Origin: Terribium retamae
GTDB taxonomy: Bacteria; Pseudomonadota; Alphaproteobacteria; Rhizobiales; Rhizobiaceae
NCBI RefSeq assembly: GCF_022347545.1
Contig: NZ_JAKREW010000023.1
Span: forward strand, 22,993 to 86,992
Direction: 5' to 3'
Length of the DNA stretch: 64,000 nt
The position numbers and the translations under genes were made by a program. Under the pieces are notes generated by a model. That model was not told the origin of the DNA and ran no database searches. It worked only from the letters and a program-made list of their open reading frames with translations. Each line of letters begins with the position of its first letter. Position 1 is the stretch's first letter. Below, piece after piece: positions 37,004-45,296 of the stretch.

Positions 37004-40000
37004 ATGGCAGATAGAACCCAGGCGCGTGTAGCCAACCACAACGACATCGCAAGTGACGATCCGTTCGCGGAACTGACCCGCATCATGGGCTTTGATCCGC
37101 GCGAACCGGTGCAGCGTCAGGCTGCGTCTCAGCCGGCGGCCGGGCAGGCTGAAGATTTCGACATCGACCTCGAAAAGGAGTTGATGGGAGAGTTCGACGC
37201 CTACGAGGAAGAGCCTGCCACCGCACCGCAATCGCTGGCCGCCATCCCGTCGCTTTCTGGTAAGCCCGCGGCTGTTGAAGTGGCCGATGACGAATTTATC
37301 GCCCCGATGGAGCAGCATGCCACCGAACCGGCTCTTCCAGCCGTCGCCGGTCCCGTCGAAGACGATGCCCCTGATTTCGATTTTGCTGTCGCGGCTGCGG
37401 GCATGGACGAACAGGCCTTTGACGCAGTTGTTGCAGGCGAGGATGAGCCGGAAACGGAGCTGGCGCCTAGTGATCAGCAGTTCGAAGATTATGAAGCGGC
37501 GATGCGCGATGTCGACTTCGGTGATCTTGATCTTGCCGATGAAGCCCTGGTCGAGCAGCCGGTAACTTCGATCGAGCCTATTGTCGCCGCGCCTGAGCCT
37601 GTCGCCGCGGGATCGGTGTCGGGCACCGCTGACGCGAATTTCGCCGGCGACGATTTCGATACGCATTTCGATAACGCCATGGCTGATGTCGAAGTGGAGC
37701 TCAGCGCTCCTGAAGAGGTTGCAGTCGCAGAGGCCGAACCTGCAGAGTTCGAGGATGAGCGTTCCGCCCAGCAGGAGCAGCCGTTCATGTCGACCTTCGG
37801 CCATCATGCACAGCCGGCAGATGTGGTTGCCGACAGCGAGCCGGATTTCGACATCGATCTCGACGACGCTTTCAACGATGAGGACGAGGCTTTGGCGGTC
37901 GCCGCGGCCGAGCCGGAAGCGATTGAAGCCGTCGCCGCGGTGGCAGCCGAACCGGTTGCCGAAACACCGTCCGTCGCCGCGCAGGATCGTAGTCTCGAAG
38001 ACGAACTCAATGCACTGTTGGGCCGCATGACTGCGCGTCCGGCTGCCCCGGTCGCCTCCGCGGAGGCCTGGAAGCCGCAATTTGCAGCCACGCCAGCCGA
38101 ACAGCCGGCCTACGAGTCCGATCTCGACACCTCGCTGATGACGGAGCTGGCTGCAGCCGACTTCGAAGCCGAAGAGCCGTCTTCGAAGGCTGAAGACGAT
38201 ATCGATTTCGATACCGCCGCCTTCGAAGCTGCGATGACCGGCGGGTTGGATTCCCTCGATGAGGAGCCCGTTCAGCAAGCTGAAGAAGATCCGGTGGAGG
38301 CGCTGAAGTGGGCTGCCCCGGCCGTGGCCGCCGCCGCTGCAACCGCCACCTTCGCGCAGCCGATGCGCGCTTGGAGCCGCGGCAATCCGACTGCACCTAC
38401 ACAGCAGCCTTACTCTTCGCAGCCCTATTCAGCTTCGGTGCAGCAGTTTTCCGCTCCGGCGCCAGCGCAGCCGGCGATCCAGGCCGAACCGCCTGTTGTT
38501 GCCGCAGCGCCGCAACCGGCCGCGCCGCCTGTCGCTCAATCCTGGCACAAGCCTGCCCCATCAGCAGCCTCCCGGGAAGAAGTGCCGGATATCGAAACCA
38601 TGGACGTGCCGGAGCGTGTCGTCGCGCTTGCCGACGATCTTGATATTCCAGAAGTCCCGTTCGAGCAGGACAAGCCTGAAACCTCGAATTTCGATGAACT
38701 CGACGCCGAGTTCTCGACCTTGCTCAACGAGATGCTTCCGGATGATTCGGCAGCCGCGGCGAAGGCTGGTTCCCGTCACGATGGCGATGGTCATGACCAC
38801 AGGAGCGAGCGCATCGAGATGCCGGCCTATGCCGACTCGACACAGGCCGCCGCCGCCGCCGCTGCTTACGCCAATCTGGGGCAGGGCTACGATCCGCAGA
38901 GCCCGGCGCGCGGCAAGCCGGTTGCCGGTCAGTTCGCGGACGATGGTTTCGACTATGATCCGGACCTTGAAGAAGGCATGACCATTCCGGAAGCCGCAGC
39001 TGCTGAGGCCAACGAAGCGCCCCGCCGTCGCGGCCTCTTGGTTGCAGCCCTGGTCGGGGCGGTTGCCGTGGTTGGTGGCGTCGGCGCCTTTGCCTTCTCC
39101 TTCGGTGGTGGCTCGGGTTCGGAAGCTCCTGCTATCGTGAAGGCTGACAATCAGCCGATGAAGGTGAAGCCGGAAAATCCCGGCGGTATCGTCATCCCGA
39201 ACCAGGATAACAAGGTCTACGATGCCGTCGCCAAGGGCGCCCGCCCGGCTACGCCGACCCAGCCGAAGCTGGTCGCCAATGCCGAGGAGCCGGTGGACGT
39301 CGTCGCTAAGGAACAGGCCGAGCAGGCAGAACGCACTGCAGCTTTCGCGGGCACCGACGATAGCGAAGGTGATGCGCAGAGTGCTGCGCAAACGCCGGCA
39401 AAGTCGGAAGATCGTGTTGCCCAGATCGCGCAGGAAAATGCCGGCACTCAGGAAGGCGCGTTGGTGACGCCGCGCAAGGTTCGCACCATGGTGGTCAAGC
39501 CTGACGGCACGCTCGCTCCGCGCGAAGAGCCGGCTGCTGCTCCGATCGCCGCCTCCGAGCCGGCAGATCCGACCCCGCAGCGTGTATCCCAAGACCAGAC
39601 CGGCACGGTGCCGCAGGCGGCCGGTGCAGGCGATCAGCCCGCTCTCAAGCCAGCCAAACCGAGCACTGTTGCCGCAACCCCTTCCGCGGCTCCGGTGGCA
39701 CCGCAGCGCCCGTCCGATCAGCCGGTCGATATCGCTGGTGAGGTCAAGCCGCAGGCTGCACAACAGCAGCAGGTAGCTTCGGCGCAGCCACAGGCTCCGG
39801 CGGCCGCACCTGGAGGCTGGTCGATGCAGATCGCCTCACAGCCGACCGTTGAGGGTGCACAATCGACCTATCAGGATCTGGCTCGCCGCTACTCGAACGT
39901 ACTCGCCGGCCGCAGCGCCAACATCGTCAAGGCAGACGTCGCCGGCAAAGGTACCTTCTACCGAGTGCGCGTGATGGCGCAGTCCCGCGATGATGCCATC

Positions 40001-40054
40001 AAACTCTGCACGAGCTACAAGGCCGCCGGCGGCAACTGCTTCGTCTCGAAGTAA
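37004..40054 (+). CDS. SPOR-domain protein with long acidic N-terminal region
   Basis: A 1016-residue inner-membrane protein. The first 670 residues are cytoplasmic, very rich in Asp, Glu, Ala and Pro, and contain repeated acidic-hydrophobic units such as DFDIDL and FDYDPDL. One membrane segment lies at about 675-697 (LLVAALVGAVAVVGGVGAF after an RRR anchor). A proline-rich linker follows, and the SPOR domain is at about 937-1016 (WSMQIASQPTVEGAQSTYQD to the end). SPOR domains bind denuded septal peptidoglycan, so a cell division role is likely. The start at 37004 has CGGGAACG upstream. The order argS-SPOR is conserved in Rhizobiales. Confidence 0.88.
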   Translation: MADRTQARVANHNDIASDDPFAELTRIMGFDPREPVQRQAASQPAAGQAEDFDIDLEKELMGEFDAYEEEPATAPQSLAAIPSLSGKPAAVEVADDEFIAPMEQHATEPALPAVAGPVEDDAPDFDFAVAAAGMDEQAFDAVVAGEDEPETELAPSDQQFEDYEAAMRDVDFGDLDLADEALVEQPVTSIEPIVAAPEPVAAGSVSGTADANFAGDDFDTHFDNAMADVEVELSAPEEVAVAEAEPAEFEDERSAQQEQPFMSTFGHHAQPADVVADSEPDFDIDLDDAFNDEDEALAVAAAEPEAIEAVAAVAAEPVAETPSVAAQDRSLEDELNALLGRMTARPAAPVASAEAWKPQFAATPAEQPAYESDLDTSLMTELAAADFEAEEPSSKAEDDIDFDTAAFEAAMTGGLDSLDEEPVQQAEEDPVEALKWAAPAVAAAAATATFAQPMRAWSRGNPTAPTQQPYSSQPYSASVQQFSAPAPAQPAIQAEPPVVAAAPQPAAPPVAQSWHKPAPSAASREEVPDIETMDVPERVVALADDLDIPEVPFEQDKPETSNFDELDAEFSTLLNEMLPDDSAAAAKAGSRHDGDGHDHRSERIEMPAYADSTQAAAAAAAYANLGQGYDPQSPARGKPVAGQFADDGFDYDPDLEEGMTIPEAAAAEANEAPRRRGLLVAALVGAVAVVGGVGAFAFSFGGGSGSEAPAIVKADNQPMKVKPENPGGIVIPNQDNKVYDAVAKGARPATPTQPKLVANAEEPVDVVAKEQAEQAERTAAFAGTDDSEGDAQSAAQTPAKSEDRVAQIAQENAGTQEGALVTPRKVRTMVVKPDGTLAPREEPAAAPIAASEPADPTPQRVSQDQTGTVPQAAGAGDQPALKPAKPSTVAATPSAAPVAPQRPSDQPVDIAGEVKPQAAQQQQVASAQPQAPAAAPGGWSMQIASQPTVEGAQSTYQDLARRYSNVLAGRSANIVKADVAGKGTFYRVRVMAQSRDDAIKLCTSYKAAGGNCFVSK

Positions 40055-40076
40055 GCTGAGTCGAACTTCTCGATCG

Positions 40077-40106
40077 AAAACGGCGCAGCCAAGACTGCGC
40101 CGTTTT
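40077..40106. terminator. Intrinsic terminator after the SPOR gene
   Basis: AAAACGGCGCAG (40077-40088) pairs with CTGCGCCGTTTT (40095-40106) around CCAAGA. It lies between the SPOR gene and the convergent CGNR gene and can serve both. Confidence 0.92.
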
Positions 40107-40133
40107 CTTGTGCGACTGGGCCGTGCGCGCGGT

Positions 40134-40775
40134 TCAACCGGTCTTCGGTGGGGGCCTGTTCACCTGTCTGGCCCGGTAAGCGCGGCGCACGCGTTCGCGG
40201 TTGCCGCACAGGTCGCTGGCGCACCAGATGCGTGAACGGTTGTTGGTGTGGTCGATGAAAATGGCCCTGCAATCCTGCGCGTGGCAGGTACCAAGCTTGT
40301 CGAGGTCCTCGGACACGAGCAGTGCGGAAAGCGTCCATAGAACGGGCCATAGTGGCTCGGCAAGTTCATGGCCGGGCAGCTCGTAGGCGGCCCTTCGTTG
40401 ATGCGCTATCTGCAACAGCCGAGGCGGAGAGGTGAGGCGAACGAGAAACGCGTTGATCTCTGCCAGCATTGGCATGAGGTCGCCATTTGCCTGGGCGGAT
40501 TCGGCGAGTCTCCGGATCGCGCTGCGTAGGGTGAGAGCCTCGGCCAGCATGTGGCGCGCCGCCGCCGGTGCCGTTTTCGCCAGTCGAAGAAGTTTTTCGC
40601 CTGCCGCCGCTCTCATCGTGCCCCGCGCGACACTCCAGGTTACGAGTGCGTCGTAGTCGGCCAGCAGGTCCCGTTCTTTCGAAGTGCCAGGCAGATCGAT
40701 CGTGTTGACGAAGTCAAGGCACAGAGAGCCTGCGATGAAACGATGCGGCCAACCTGACTTAATATCCGCGAGCAA
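40134..40775 (-). CDS. ABATE/CGNR zinc-finger protein
   Basis: A 213-residue protein with an N-terminal ABATE domain (SLCLDFVNTIDLPG near residue 16) and a C-terminal CGNR zinc finger (about 165-205): C..DCRAIFIDHTNNRSRIWC, then CGNRERVRRAYRAR. The Cys residues fit a four-Cys zinc site. These proteins are putative stress-response transcription regulators. It is divergent from the monooxygenase gene across 159 bases, so it could control the two genes that follow. Confidence 0.88.
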   Translation of the reverse strand: MLADIKSGWPHRFIAGSLCLDFVNTIDLPGTSKERDLLADYDALVTWSVARGTMRAAAGEKLLRLAKTAPAAARHMLAEALTLRSAIRRLAESAQANGDLMPMLAEINAFLVRLTSPPRLLQIAHQRRAAYELPGHELAEPLWPVLWTLSALLVSEDLDKLGTCHAQDCRAIFIDHTNNRSRIWCASDLCGNRERVRRAYRARQVNRPPPKTG

Positions 40776-40934
40776 GTAGGCCTCCTTTGTCAGGATGATT
40801 GCATCGGCTGGCGATCTTTCATTGCTAATGTGTTAAGCCATTAGTATCCTGAAGAAGTGGCTCGGGCAACAGGCACTTCGCGCAGGCATCGCAAGCGCGG
40901 GGCGACTGGGCAGATGCAAGTGATGGAGGAAACG

Positions 40935-41300
40935 ATGACGCAGCAACAGCAGGCAGCACGGATCGTGCGCGTGTGGCGTGGCAGTACTTCCGCTCGCCGG
41001 GCTGACGAATATGAAGCTTATCTCTATGCGGAAGGCCTGCCCGATTTGAAGAAACACGCCGTTGGCGTGCAGATGCTGCGGCGGGATCGCACGGACGAGA
41101 GCGATTTCGTCGTCATGTCCTTCTGGAAGGATATTCCTTCCATGTCGAGTTTCGCCGGCAGTGATCCGCGCAAGATACGTCATCTTGAGCGGGACGAGGA
41201 GTTTCTGACCGTGCTGCCTGAAACCGTCGAGATATTCGAGGTGAAAGCCAGTACCTTGCCGGAACCGTTGGCGCTTGCCTATTCGACCACGGCGCATTGA
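40935..41300 (+). CDS. Antibiotic biosynthesis monooxygenase-fold protein
   Basis: A 121-residue protein of the dimeric alpha-beta barrel (ABM) fold. The visible core is IVRVWRGSTSARRADEYEAYLYAEGLPDL, then a beta strand with GVQMLRRD and ESDFVVMSFWKD with the aromatic residues of the fold. The function is unknown; members include small oxygenases and structural homologues. The ATG at 40935 has GGAGGAAACG directly upstream. The stop overlaps the next start (TGATG), so the two are coupled. Confidence 0.78.
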   Translation: MTQQQQAARIVRVWRGSTSARRADEYEAYLYAEGLPDLKKHAVGVQMLRRDRTDESDFVVMSFWKDIPSMSSFAGSDPRKIRHLERDEEFLTVLPETVEIFEVKASTLPEPLALAYSTTAH

Positions 41301-41899
41301 TGCCACCGGTTTTTGTCGATCCGGCCAAGGTGCGGGAGTTTCCTGACGCCGACAGCTTCTATCGCTGGTTGTCCCGGAACCATGCCGTCGAAACGGAAGT
41401 TTGGATCAAGATCCATAAGGTCGGCTCGGGGCTTCCTTCGATCACGCCGCTGGAGGCCATCGATGTCGTCTTATGCTGGGGTTGGATCGATGCGATCCGC
41501 AAGAGGTTGGACGAGACCAGCTATCTGCAGCGCTACACCCGACGTGGGAAAAAGAGCATCTGGAGCGAGATCAATGTCGGCAACGTCGCTCGGTTGATCG
41601 AGGAAGGACGCATGACCGAGCATGGCTTGCGAGAGGTGGAGGCCGCAAAGGCCGATGGTCGCTGGGCCAGGGCATATAAAGGCAGTAGGGATATCAAGGC
41701 TCCGGAAGATCTTCTGGCCGCTATCGACGCTGAGCCGGCTGCACGCGAGATGTTTGTAAAACTAAGCTCGCAGAACCGCTTCGCGCTTATCTTCCGCGTT
41801 CACAACATGAAGACGGAAGCCGGACGAAGCAAGAAGATCGCGGACTTCGTCGCGATGTTGAAGCGCGGCGAGACAATTTATCCGCAAGGCAAGAAGTGA
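41300..41899 (+). CDS. YdeI/OmpD-associated family protein
   Basis: A 199-residue protein of the YdeI family (bacteriocin-protection-type). Typical blocks are VWIKIHKVGSGLPSITPLEAIDVVLCWGWIDAIRKRLDE near residue 35 and YLQRYTRRGKKSIWSEINV, followed by the RLIEEGRMTEHGLREVEAAKADGRW motif. The function is uncertain; relatives are linked to antimicrobial peptide resistance. The ATG at 41300 overlaps the stop of the upstream gene by one base. The unit ends at a terminator. Confidence 0.88.
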   Translation: MPPVFVDPAKVREFPDADSFYRWLSRNHAVETEVWIKIHKVGSGLPSITPLEAIDVVLCWGWIDAIRKRLDETSYLQRYTRRGKKSIWSEINVGNVARLIEEGRMTEHGLREVEAAKADGRWARAYKGSRDIKAPEDLLAAIDAEPAAREMFVKLSSQNRFALIFRVHNMKTEAGRSKKIADFVAMLKRGETIYPQGKK

Positions 41900-41905
41900 T
41901 CGGGG

Positions 41906-41944
41906 ACCCCGCGCAGCGGATGCCGCCACCGCGCGGGGTTTCTT
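41906..41944. terminator. Terminator between YdeI gene and the convergent exporter gene
   Basis: ACCCCGCGC (41906-41914) pairs with GCGCGGGGT (41931-41939) around a loop that may itself pair, followed by TTCTT on the plus strand. Confidence 0.72.
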
Positions 41945-41946
41945 CG

Positions 41947-43146
41947 TTACCGTGATTTGCCTTGATGGCGCTGCAAGAGAGCGAGTGCCAGGAGGACAGT
42001 CATCGCCATCACAGCCATATAGGCGATCAGCGGCCAGGCGGTTTCGCCATTCAGTGTCAGCACCGCCAATGTACCGATAGCGCCGACAAACAGACTTTCG
42101 ATGCAGAAATAGAGCGCCACGGCCGTGCCTGCGCGATCCCCAAAATCGGCCAGTGCGCCATTCGCGGCGACCGCGCCGGTGAAGACGATACCTGCCGCCG
42201 CCACCCACATAGGCATGATGAAGGTTATGAAGGAGGGTTCACTCCGCATTTGCCCAAGGCAAAGCAGTGCCGCTGCGCTCAGCAGCAACGTCATTCCGCG
42301 TTTCGCACAGCCGGGAATACCCCAGCGCGCGACGAAGCGTTTGGCGAAACGTGTCGTGACGATCATGATCCCAGCCACGGTGCCGAACGCCAGGCTGAAG
42401 ATCAATTCGGAGTAACCGACCCTGGCGATCAACACGCGGGGTGCTGTCGAGAAGAATACGAAGAAACTTCCCATCGCCGCGCTGAAGGCCAGCGTATAGG
42501 TCCAGAACGCTGCGCTTTGCAGGATCGGCAGCATTGCCAGGCGCTTTGCAGCATGTGTTACGGGCCGCGTTTCGTGCCATCGCAGTGACGCATTCAACAG
42601 GGCCGGCAGTGTGAGCAGGCCCAGGGTGACGAAGACGACTCTCCAACCGCCCTGATAGGCGATGACTGCGCCTATGATTGGGCCCAATGCCGGTACGAAT
42701 GCCAGCATGGCGCTGAACAGGCTGTAGATGACCGCGCCCTCCGGCTGTTCGGCGTAGACATCGCGCACTGTTGCGAAGGTGGCCACGAGAGCTGCCGATG
42801 CCCCCACGGCTTGCAGAAGGCGCAGGCCAAGGAAAACCGTTCCACTCGTGGCAGCCGCAAGGCCAAACGAGGTCGCTCCAAACAGCAGGGCGCCGCCCAG
42901 CAGAACCGGCCGGCGGCCGATGCGATCGGACAGTGGCCCGAACACGATCTGGCCGGCACCAAGCAGGACCATATAGAGGCTTAGCGTGAGTTGAATGAGG
43001 GCAGGGCTGGTGCCGAGCTTTTCGGGCATCGTCGGCACGACGGGCAGGTAGATGTCCATCGCCAGCGAAGTGAGAAGGTCGAAAGGAGCCATCAGCAGCA
43101 ATGCCGCCGGCAGGCCGTAGGGCCATACGGGATTTTTCTTAGACAT
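41947..43146 (-). CDS. CmlA/FloR-like MFS drug exporter
   Basis: A 399-residue MFS drug exporter with twelve predicted membrane segments. The opening MSKKNPVWPYGLPAALLLMA, the PFDLLTSLAMDIYLPVVPTMP block, IQLTLSLYMVLLGAGQIVFG with GPLSDRIGRRPVLLGG, QAVGASAALVATFATVRDVYA and GSFFVFFSTAPRVLI run parallel to CmlA/FloR chloramphenicol and florfenicol exporters. Whether it confers resistance here is not known; Bcr-like export of other compounds is possible. The start at 43146 is the family N-terminus; a TTG at 43164 is ignored. Upstream lies a leader-peptide-like frame and hairpins, as in cmlA. Confidence 0.85.
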   Translation of the reverse strand: MSKKNPVWPYGLPAALLLMAPFDLLTSLAMDIYLPVVPTMPEKLGTSPALIQLTLSLYMVLLGAGQIVFGPLSDRIGRRPVLLGGALLFGATSFGLAAATSGTVFLGLRLLQAVGASAALVATFATVRDVYAEQPEGAVIYSLFSAMLAFVPALGPIIGAVIAYQGGWRVVFVTLGLLTLPALLNASLRWHETRPVTHAAKRLAMLPILQSAAFWTYTLAFSAAMGSFFVFFSTAPRVLIARVGYSELIFSLAFGTVAGIMIVTTRFAKRFVARWGIPGCAKRGMTLLLSAAALLCLGQMRSEPSFITFIMPMWVAAAGIVFTGAVAANGALADFGDRAGTAVALYFCIESLFVGAIGTLAVLTLNGETAWPLIAYMAVMAMTVLLALALLQRHQGKSR

Positions 43147-43154
43147 GACAAAAG

Positions 43155-43217
43155 GTCCACTCAAAGGGATTTTGAGCGACGTCTGTCAGTCAGTCCGTCA
43201 GTTGGATGGGAGTGGAC
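43155..43217 (-). promoter_or_regulatory. Possible base-pairing around the start of the CmlA-like gene
   Basis: On the minus strand GTCCACTC (43217-43210) can pair with GAGTGGAC (43162-43155), which covers the region 9-16 bases before the exporter start where a ribosome binding site should lie. This could hide the site until an upstream event opens it. Structure not tested. Confidence 0.4.
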
Positions 43218-43222
43218 AGTAC

Positions 43223-43250
43223 GCCGCAACAACGAAAGCGTCGTTGCGGC
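43223..43250 (-). promoter_or_regulatory. Hairpin directly after the leader frame
   Basis: GCCGCAACGACG pairs with CGTTGTTGCGGC around CTTT on the minus strand: 12 bp with one G-U pair. It begins at the base after the stop of the nine-codon leader frame. Confidence 0.6.
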
Positions 43251-43280
43251 CTATCTGTCTGCCTGCGGTAAGGCTCCCAT
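43251..43280 (-). CDS. Possible nine-codon leader peptide of the exporter gene
   Basis: The frame reads MGALPQADR and stop. GGAG lies seven bases before its ATG. It stands 105 bases upstream of the CmlA-like start and is followed at once by a hairpin. Known cmlA and inducible cat genes use a nine-residue leader peptide at which chloramphenicol-bound ribosomes stall. The sequence is not the same as the cmlA leader. A longer overlapping frame (43293-43198, 31 residues) also exists, so the assignment is tentative. Confidence 0.4.
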   Translation of the reverse strand: MGALPQADR

Positions 43281-43422
43281 GCCGATGCTCCATGAAGGAT
43301 CGCGAAGGCCGGTCGTCTAGCACTGCATCGACACCGGCGCAACGCAGTTTGGCCTGGCATGCATGGCAGCTATGCGAGCCAAGCCCTTGCCCCTATCCCA
43401 AAAAGCCTTAGCTTTACGGTCA

Positions 43423-43468
43423 GAGGACGACCTCCCCATCTCGGGAAAGAATGTCCGGGACGGCCCGG
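43423..43468 (+). promoter_or_regulatory. Guanidine-II (mini-ykkC) riboswitch
   Basis: Two short hairpins with ACGR tetraloops: GAGG-ACGA-CCTC (43423-43434) and CCGGG-ACGG-CCCGG (43455-43468), separated by 20 bases. This is the complete architecture of the guanidine-II class. It lies 20 bases upstream of the start of an SMR exporter of the Gdx type, with the AAAGGAGGG ribosome binding site in between. Guanidinium binding joins the two loops and is expected to free the ribosome binding site. Confidence 0.92.
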
Positions 43469-43487
43469 CTCTCAAAGGAGGGTCGTC

Positions 43488-43808
43488 ATGGCCTGGGTCT
43501 ATCTCGTAATCGCCGGACTCCTGGAAGTTGTCTGGGCTTTCTCGATGAAGAAGTCTGAAGGCTTCACGCTGCTCACCCCCACCATCATCACCATCGTCAT
43601 GATGATCGCCAGCTTCGGTTTGCTGTCGATTTCGATGAAGACGTTGCCGCTTGGCACGGCCTACACGATCTGGACCGGCATTGGTGCGGTTGGCGCCTTT
43701 GCTGTCGGCGTGATGGTGCTGGGCGAGGCGATGACGCCGATGCGCGTGCTGGCAGCGGTCCTCATTGTCAGCGGCCTTGTCATGATGAAGCTTTCGAGCA
43801 GCCACTAG
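43488..43808 (+). CDS. sugE: SMR-family guanidinium exporter SugE/Gdx
   Basis: A 106-residue small multidrug resistance protein with four membrane segments that works as an antiparallel dimer. The first helix reads MAWVYLVIAGLLEVVWAFSM with the central Glu (Glu13) that binds substrate and proton; GTAYTIWTGIGAVGAF is the Gdx-type third-helix block. The guanidine-II riboswitch in front supports guanidinium as the true substrate, and thus the Gdx subtype, not the Qac multidrug subtype. The start at 43488 has AAAGGAGGG upstream; the frame extends to 43359 across the riboswitch, which is not coding. Confidence 0.95.
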   Translation: MAWVYLVIAGLLEVVWAFSMKKSEGFTLLTPTIITIVMMIASFGLLSISMKTLPLGTAYTIWTGIGAVGAFAVGVMVLGEAMTPMRVLAAVLIVSGLVMMKLSSSH

Positions 43809-44082
43809 CGCCGCGCGTCCACCCGGCGGCGATAAGGGCATTCCAACACAGCGGACCAACGCATCGGCCATCCCGAAATCGGCTCCGTTTCGGGCCGGTA
43901 CACCGGTTCGCTGCTTCTAAAAACGCGGTAGCTGTCAGGTCATGGCAGCTATCGTCGGGCTCGAAAAGAAAAAACCGGATGCAAAATGTCGGCGGCCATC
44001 TGCTCAACACGTCATCCTGATGACGGCGCACCGGTGGTCGGAGCGCCTTCGGCAGTTTCCTGCTTTTGGGAGGCGGACGGAT

Positions 44083-45288
44083 ATGGCTATTTCTTATCGT
44101 TGGGTGATCGTCGCCGCTGGTGCGCTGATGACCTGTGTCGCGCTCGGCGCGATGTTTTCCCTTGCAATCTTCCTCGAGCCGATCTCGGTCGAGACCAACT
44201 GGTCTCGCGCGGGCATTTCCAGTGCGATGACGCTGAATTTCCTGATCATGGGGGTGGGGGGCTTCATGTGGGGGGCGGCCACTGACCGCTTCGGACCTCG
44301 CATCGTCGTTTTGATCGGTGCTGTCCTGCTTGGCCTCGCTCTCGTTTTGGCAAGCCAGATTCATTCGCTATTGGTGTTCCAGATCACCTATGGCGTGCTG
44401 GTCGGCCTTGCGGCCAGCGCATTTTTTGCACCGATGATTGTCGCCACGACGGCCTGGTTCGACAAACATCGCAGCCTGGCGGTTTCGCTGGTTTCGGCCG
44501 GGATGGGCGTGGCGCCGATGACGGTCTCACCCTTCGCCCGCTGGCTGATCACCGCCTATGACTGGCGTACCGCCATGTTCTACATCGGCGTGATGTCCTG
44601 GGTGTTGCTCATTCCGGCGGCGCTTTTGGTGCGACGTGCGCCGGACGAACTCGCCGCCGCTGGCGAGAGTGCGACCGTCGGCGGAGAGGGCTATGGCATG
44701 ACGGCTGGCCAGGCCTTCAAGTCAATGCAATTCATCGTGCTGGGCCTGACCTTCTTTGCCTGTTGCATGGCCCATTCCGGTCCGATCTTTCACATGGTCA
44801 GCTATGCCATGGCCTGCGGTGTGGCACCGATGGCGGCCGTCTCGATCTATAGCGTGGAAGGGCTGGCTGGGCTTGGCGGTCGTGTCGTGTTCGGCGTCCT
44901 CGGTGACAAAATCGGCGTCAAGCCGGTGTTGGTGGCTGGTCTGTTTATCCAGGCGGTGGTCATTGCCGCCTATCTCACGGTCAGTAAGCTCGGCGAGTTC
45001 TACCTCCTTGCTGTCATTTTCGGCGGCACTTACGGCGGTGTCATGCCGCTCTATGCCGTGCTGGCACGCGATTATTTCGGACCGCGCATCCTCGGCACCG
45101 TGTTTGGGGCAGCCACCATGCTCTCCAGCATCGGCATGGCCTTCGGTCCGCTGGCCGGCGGCTGGGTCTATGATGCCTATGCGAGCTACACATGGCTGTT
45201 CATTGGCTCGGCGATCGTCGGGCTGGGCGCTGTTGCCATCGCGCTGGCGTTCCCGCCGCAACCAAGGCAGCAGTTGCAGCCGGCTTGA
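44083..45288 (+). CDS. MFS transporter, monocarboxylate/oxalate-formate-like
   Basis: A 401-residue transporter with twelve predicted membrane segments. Family blocks are SLAIFLEPISVETNWSRAGISSAMTLNFL, then WGAATDRFGPRIVVLIGAVLLGLALVLAS (loop 2-3) and ARDYFGPRILGTVFGAATMLSSIGMAFGPLAGGWVYDAY in helices 10-11, as in the oxalate/formate and monocarboxylate-type MFS group. The start at 44083 has GGGAGGCGGA upstream; the frame extends to 43942 without family similarity. A DUF1801 gene follows after eight bases. The substrate is unknown. Confidence 0.88.
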   Translation: MAISYRWVIVAAGALMTCVALGAMFSLAIFLEPISVETNWSRAGISSAMTLNFLIMGVGGFMWGAATDRFGPRIVVLIGAVLLGLALVLASQIHSLLVFQITYGVLVGLAASAFFAPMIVATTAWFDKHRSLAVSLVSAGMGVAPMTVSPFARWLITAYDWRTAMFYIGVMSWVLLIPAALLVRRAPDELAAAGESATVGGEGYGMTAGQAFKSMQFIVLGLTFFACCMAHSGPIFHMVSYAMACGVAPMAAVSIYSVEGLAGLGGRVVFGVLGDKIGVKPVLVAGLFIQAVVIAAYLTVSKLGEFYLLAVIFGGTYGGVMPLYAVLARDYFGPRILGTVFGAATMLSSIGMAFGPLAGGWVYDAYASYTWLFIGSAIVGLGAVAIALAFPPQPRQQLQPA

Positions 45289-45296
45289 GATCGATC

